Source of the DNA: Pseudomonadota bacterium
GTDB lineage: Bacteria; Pseudomonadota; Gammaproteobacteria; Steroidobacterales; Steroidobacteraceae
Assembly (NCBI GenBank): GCA_021808035.1
Contig: JAKBCG010000077.1
Coordinates: 1-9,310 of the forward strand
DNA length: 9,310 bases
Direction: 5' to 3'
Below the pieces are notes generated by a model. It was not told the DNA's origin and ran no database searches. It saw only the letters and a program-made list of their open reading frames with translations. Below, piece after piece: positions 6,430 to 9,310 of this stretch. The first letter of the stretch is position 1. Every line of letters starts with the position of its first letter. A program made the position numbers and the translations under genes.

Positions 6430-7200
6430 TCACAGCACCTCGCCGCCGGCAACCGGGACGGCCTGGCCGGTGATCGCCTCGGCGCCGGGGGAGCAGAGCC
6501 ACGACACCGCGTTCGCGACCTCCTCCGGCCGCACCAGGCGCTGCTGCGGGTTGCGCGCGACCAGCGCGCCGATCGCGTCCGCCTCGCTGCGACCGGTCTT
6601 GCGGCGAATGGTCGCGACCGCCTCCTTGACGAGGTCCGTGTCGGTGAATCCGGGGCACACCGCATTGACCGTGATGTTCCGCGGCGCGAGCTCGAGCGCG
6701 AGCGCACGCGTGAGCCCGACGAGCGCGTGTTTCGCCGCGCAGTACGCGGTGCAATACGCGTAGCCGGTGAGGCCGGCGGTGCTCGCGACGTTCACGATCC
6801 GCCCGAAACCCGCGTCGATCATCCCCGGCAAGGCCGCGCGGATGCAGTGATAGGCACCGGTCGCATTCACGTCGAGCATCCGTCGCCAGAGCGTCGCGTC
6901 AGTGCGCGCAAACGGCGCGCTCAGCGCCTCGCCGGCGTTGTTGACCAGCAGATCGATCGTGCCATGGCCGTGCCGCGCGCGGTCGAACGCCGCCTCGACC
7001 TGCGCCGGATCGGTCACGTCCGCGGCGACCGCGAGCGTGCCCGCGCCGACGCGCTCCGCGGCCGCTTCGAGGCGCCCGCGGTCGCGCCCCAGCAAGGTCA
7101 CCACGGCCCCTTGCGATGCGAGCGCCAGCGCGATCGCCGCGCCGATTCCGCGGCCGCCGCCGGTCACGAGCGCGTGTCGGCTCGCGAGCGGCGCGCTCAT
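6430..7200 (-). CDS. Short-chain dehydrogenase/reductase (SDR), probable 3-hydroxyacyl-CoA dehydrogenase type
   Basis: A 256-residue classical SDR. The nucleotide-binding TGGGRGIG is at 13-20, NNAG at 87-90, and the catalytic tetrad is Asn112, Ser140, Tyr153 and Lys157 (YCAAK). The second strand ends LLGRD (36-40); an Arg there is often seen in NADP(H)-using members, but cofactor choice is uncertain. PGFTDTD (183-189) and a C-terminal GQAVPVAGGEVL are also family-typical. In this operon it most likely oxidises a hydroxyl, or reduces a keto group, on a CoA-bound intermediate, the dehydrogenase step of a beta-oxidation-like sequence. The start is ATG at 7200, overlapping the stop of the upstream fused monooxygenase gene by 4 nt (ATGA), with GGAG 7 nt upstream. 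The stop is 2 bp before the MarR start. Family assignment is secure; the substrate is inferred only from context. Confidence 0.93.
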   Translation of the reverse strand: MSAPLASRHALVTGGGRGIGAAIALALASQGAVVTLLGRDRGRLEAAAERVGAGTLAVAADVTDPAQVEAAFDRARHGHGTIDLLVNNAGEALSAPFARTDATLWRRMLDVNATGAYHCIRAALPGMIDAGFGRIVNVASTAGLTGYAYCTAYCAAKHALVGLTRALALELAPRNITVNAVCPGFTDTDLVKEAVATIRRKTGRSEADAIGALVARNPQQRLVRPEEVANAVSWLCSPGAEAITGQAVPVAGGEVL

Positions 7201-9310
7201 CGGCCCGCTCCGTCGGACGCGGGCGCACCGCCACCCGCCGCGCCGTCGATCGCGTTCTGGCGCTGCCAGCGAGCTTCGAGCGGCGCCTTGCCGGCGCGAT
7301 AGGGCTTCGGCCAATCGATCTCGGTGAACCCGATGCGCGCGGCCTCGGTGAGCGTCCACGCCGGATTCGCAAGATGCGGTCGGGCGATCGCACACAGGTC
7401 CGCGCGGCCCGCCGCGATGATGCTGTTCACGTGATCGGCTTCCGAGATCGCGCCGACCGCGATCGTCGGCACGCGCGCCTCCTGACGGATGCGGTCCGCG
7501 AACGGCGTCTGGAACATCCGCCCATAGACGGGGCGCTCGCGCTTGCTGACCTGCCCCGAGGAGCAATCGATCAGATCGGCGCCGGCGTCGCGGAACGCGG
7601 CGGCGATCGCGACCGCGTCCGCCGGCGTCGTCCCGCCGTCGACCCAGTCGTGCGCCGAGATCCGCACCGAGATCGGGCGGTCCGACGGCCAGGCGGCGCG
7701 CAGCGCCTCGAACACCTCCAGCGGATAGCGCAACCGCGCCGCGAGCGTGCCACCCCAGGCATCACCGCGACGGTTGGTGAGCGGCGAGAGAAAGCTCGAC
7801 AGCAGATAGCCGTGCGCGCAGTGCAGCTCGAGCCAATCGAAACCCGCGGCGGCCGCCCGACCGGTCGCCACGACGAACTGCTCGATCACCGCGAGCAGGT
7901 CGGCTCGCGTCATCGCGCGCGACCACTGGCTCACGCCGTCGAGGTATTGCTGCGCAGACGCGGACAGCAGCGGCCAGTTCGGTTCACCGTCCTCCGGGCG
8001 CAGCGGCTGGTCGATGCCGTCCCAGCCGCGCCGGGTCGATCCCTTCGCGCCCGCATGCCCGAGCTGAACCCCGATCTTCGCGTCCGAGTTCCGGTGCACC
8101 CAATCGACGATGCGCGCCCAAGCCGCGCCCTGCGCCTCGTCGTAGAGCCCGGGGCACCCCGGCGTGATCCGGCCCTCTGCGCTGACACAGGTCATCTCGG
8201 TGATCACCAGACCCGCGCCGCCGGTCGCGCGCGCGCCGAGGTGCACGAGATGGTAGTCGCCGGGGACGCCGTCGACGGCCGAGTACTGCGCCATCGGCGA
8301 CACGACGACCCGGTTCTTCAGCGTCGTTCCGCGCGCGGTGTACGGGGTGAACATCGGCGGGATCGGCCGTGTGGCCGCCGACCGCGCGACGCCGGCACGG
8401 GCGGCGAACCAGCGTTCGTAGCCCTCGAGCCAGGCGGGATCCCGCAGCCGCAGGTTCTCGTGGCTGATCCGCTGGCTGCGCGTGAGCAGCGAATACATCA
8501 GTTGTTCCGGCTCGAACTGATCGCAGTAGCGGTCGCCGCAGACCTCGAACCACTCCATCGCGTTCCACGCGGCGTTCTGCAGCCGCGCGACGTCGATCGA
8601 TCGTGCCGCCTGGTAGCGATCGAGCACCTCGGGGATCCGCGCCGGCTCGTCGCCGAGCTCGCGGAACCGGTCAGTGAGCTCGATCGCGTCCTCCAGCGCG
8701 AGTTTCGTCCCCGACCCGATCGCGAAATGCGCGGTGTGGACTGCGTCGCCCATCAACACGACGTGGCTGCGGCCGTTGAAATGCGACCAGCGCTCGCACT
8801 TGACGCGCTGGAAATTGAGCCACGCCGATCCGCGCAGGTGGCGCGCGTTCGTCAGCAGCCGGGCGCCGCCGAGGTGCGCGGCGAAGAGCTCCTCGCAGAA
8901 TTCGACCGACCGCTCCTGGCTCGCCCGGTCGAGGCCGTGCGCCGCCCAGACGGACTCCGGACATTCGACGATGAAGGTGCTGGTAACGGCGTCGAACTGA
9001 TAGACGTGCGCCTGGAACCAGCCGTGTTCGGTTCGCTCGAACAGGAACGTGAACGCATCGTGCGCACGGCGCGTGCCGAGCCAGAGGTAGCGGTTCGGGC
9101 GCGCGACGACGTCCGGCCGGAAATGCTCTGCGTATCGCTCCCGCACGCGCGAGTGGATCCCATCGCTCGCGACGACGAGATCGGCGTCCGGGAACTCGGT
9201 GTCGGCGTCTACCTCGCGCTCGAAAACCAGCCGCACGCCGAGTTCCTCGCAGCGCCGCTGCAGGATGTTCAGGAGCTGCTTGCGGCCGATGCCGATGAAG
9301 CCGTGCCCGC
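7197..9310 (-). CDS. Fused FAD monooxygenase/OYE reductase, 2-aminobenzoyl-CoA monooxygenase/reductase type (5' truncated by window edge)
   Basis: At least 703 residues are visible. The frame stays open to the right edge, beginning GHGFIGIGRKQLLNIL upstream of an internal GTG at 9236, so the start and the FAD-binding GxGxxG lie outside the window. The first half is a class A flavin hydroxylase: VVASDG (45-50 of the visible part) is the DG motif and MGDAVHTAHF (186-195) the GD motif. From about 320 (base 8355) a YqjM-like OYE domain follows, with NRVVVSPMAQYSA, QLGHAG, ELHCAHGYL (His496/His499) and DLIDCSS. This fusion matches the Azoarcus evansii enzyme that hydroxylates and reduces anthraniloyl-CoA to 2-amino-5-oxocyclohex-1-ene-1-carbonyl-CoA. 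Databases also call relatives salicylyl-CoA 5-hydroxylase/oxidoreductase, so salicylyl-CoA is an alternative substrate. The C-terminus ends in a Gly/Ala-rich tail. First visible gene of the operon, coupled by 4 nt to the SDR gene. Confidence 0.92.
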   Translation of the reverse strand, partial: GHGFIGIGRKQLLNILQRRCEELGVRLVFEREVDADTEFPDADLVVASDGIHSRVRERYAEHFRPDVVARPNRYLWLGTRRAHDAFTFLFERTEHGWFQAHVYQFDAVTSTFIVECPESVWAAHGLDRASQERSVEFCEELFAAHLGGARLLTNARHLRGSAWLNFQRVKCERWSHFNGRSHVVLMGDAVHTAHFAIGSGTKLALEDAIELTDRFRELGDEPARIPEVLDRYQAARSIDVARLQNAAWNAMEWFEVCGDRYCDQFEPEQLMYSLLTRSQRISHENLRLRDPAWLEGYERWFAARAGVARSAATRPIPPMFTPYTARGTTLKNRVVVSPMAQYSAVDGVPGDYHLVHLGARATGGAGLVITEMTCVSAEGRITPGCPGLYDEAQGAAWARIVDWVHRNSDAKIGVQLGHAGAKGSTRRGWDGIDQPLRPEDGEPNWPLLSASAQQYLDGVSQWSRAMTRADLLAVIEQFVVATGRAAAAGFDWLELHCAHGYLLSSFLSPLTNRRGDAWGGTLAARLRYPLEVFEALRAAWPSDRPISVRISAHDWVDGGTTPADAVAIAAAFRDAGADLIDCSSGQVSKRERPVYGRMFQTPFADRIRQEARVPTIAVGAISEADHVNSIIAAGRADLCAIARPHLANPAWTLTEAARIGFTEIDWPKPYRAGKAPLEARWQRQNAIDGAAGGGAPASDGAGR

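Noticed and set aside
7201..7566. Upstream extension of the SDR frame.
   Set aside because: The extra residues are Arg/Gly-rich shadow over the fused enzyme gene; ATG at 7200 starts the standard SDR N-terminus just before its TGGGRGIG motif.
9234..9236. GTG at 9236 as the start of the fused monooxygenase gene.
   Set aside because: The frame stays open to the window edge with family-like sequence (GHGFIGIGRKQLLNIL) upstream, and the FAD Rossmann motif would be missing, so the gene starts outside the window.

Overview
The window is a gene-dense, very GC-rich stretch with no gene-free gap longer than about 30 bp. It looks like chromosome of a high-GC proteobacterium. The aerobic-type cobaltochelatase genes cobS and cobT, next to a CoA-thioester aromatic degradation cluster, fit Alpha- or Betaproteobacteria; I cannot name a genus.

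Left part (1-1971, + strand): the last 48 codons of cobS, then the whole of cobT. These encode the AAA+ and VWA-domain subunits that work with CobN to insert cobalt into hydrogenobyrinate a,c-diamide during cobalamin synthesis.

Right part (9310 down to 1946, - strand): seven tightly packed genes read leftwards as one probable operon. In transcription order they are: a fused flavin monooxygenase/Old Yellow Enzyme protein (5' end cut by the right edge) of the 2-aminobenzoyl-CoA monooxygenase/reductase type, also labelled salicylyl-CoA 5-hydroxylase/oxidoreductase; an SDR dehydrogenase; a MarR regulator; a crotonase-fold protein; an acyl-CoA dehydrogenase; a Rid-family protein; and a second, divergent OYE-type flavin oxidoreductase. 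The junctions are 4-nt overlap, 2-bp gap, 4-nt overlap, 1-nt overlap, 31-bp gap and 16-bp gap. The last gene converges on cobT and overlaps its end by 26 bp.

The gene set matches the CoA-dependent aerobic anthranilate pathway known from Azoarcus evansii. There the fused enzyme hydroxylates and reduces 2-aminobenzoyl-CoA to a non-aromatic 2-amino-5-oxocyclohex-1-ene-1-carbonyl-CoA, and beta-oxidation-like enzymes are thought to finish the job. The CoA ligase that must start the pathway is not in view and may lie past the right edge. The steps after the fused enzyme are, to my knowledge, poorly defined. Several proteins here depart from their family's catalytic signature in ways that could fit unusual ring-cleavage and deamination chemistry: the crotonase lacks both hydratase glutamates, the Rid protein lacks the catalytic arginine, and the second OYE has a long insertion and a degenerate cysteine cluster. 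No RNA gene, CRISPR array, mobile element or convincing promoter or terminator was seen. The operon promoter must lie beyond the right edge, unless an internal one was missed.
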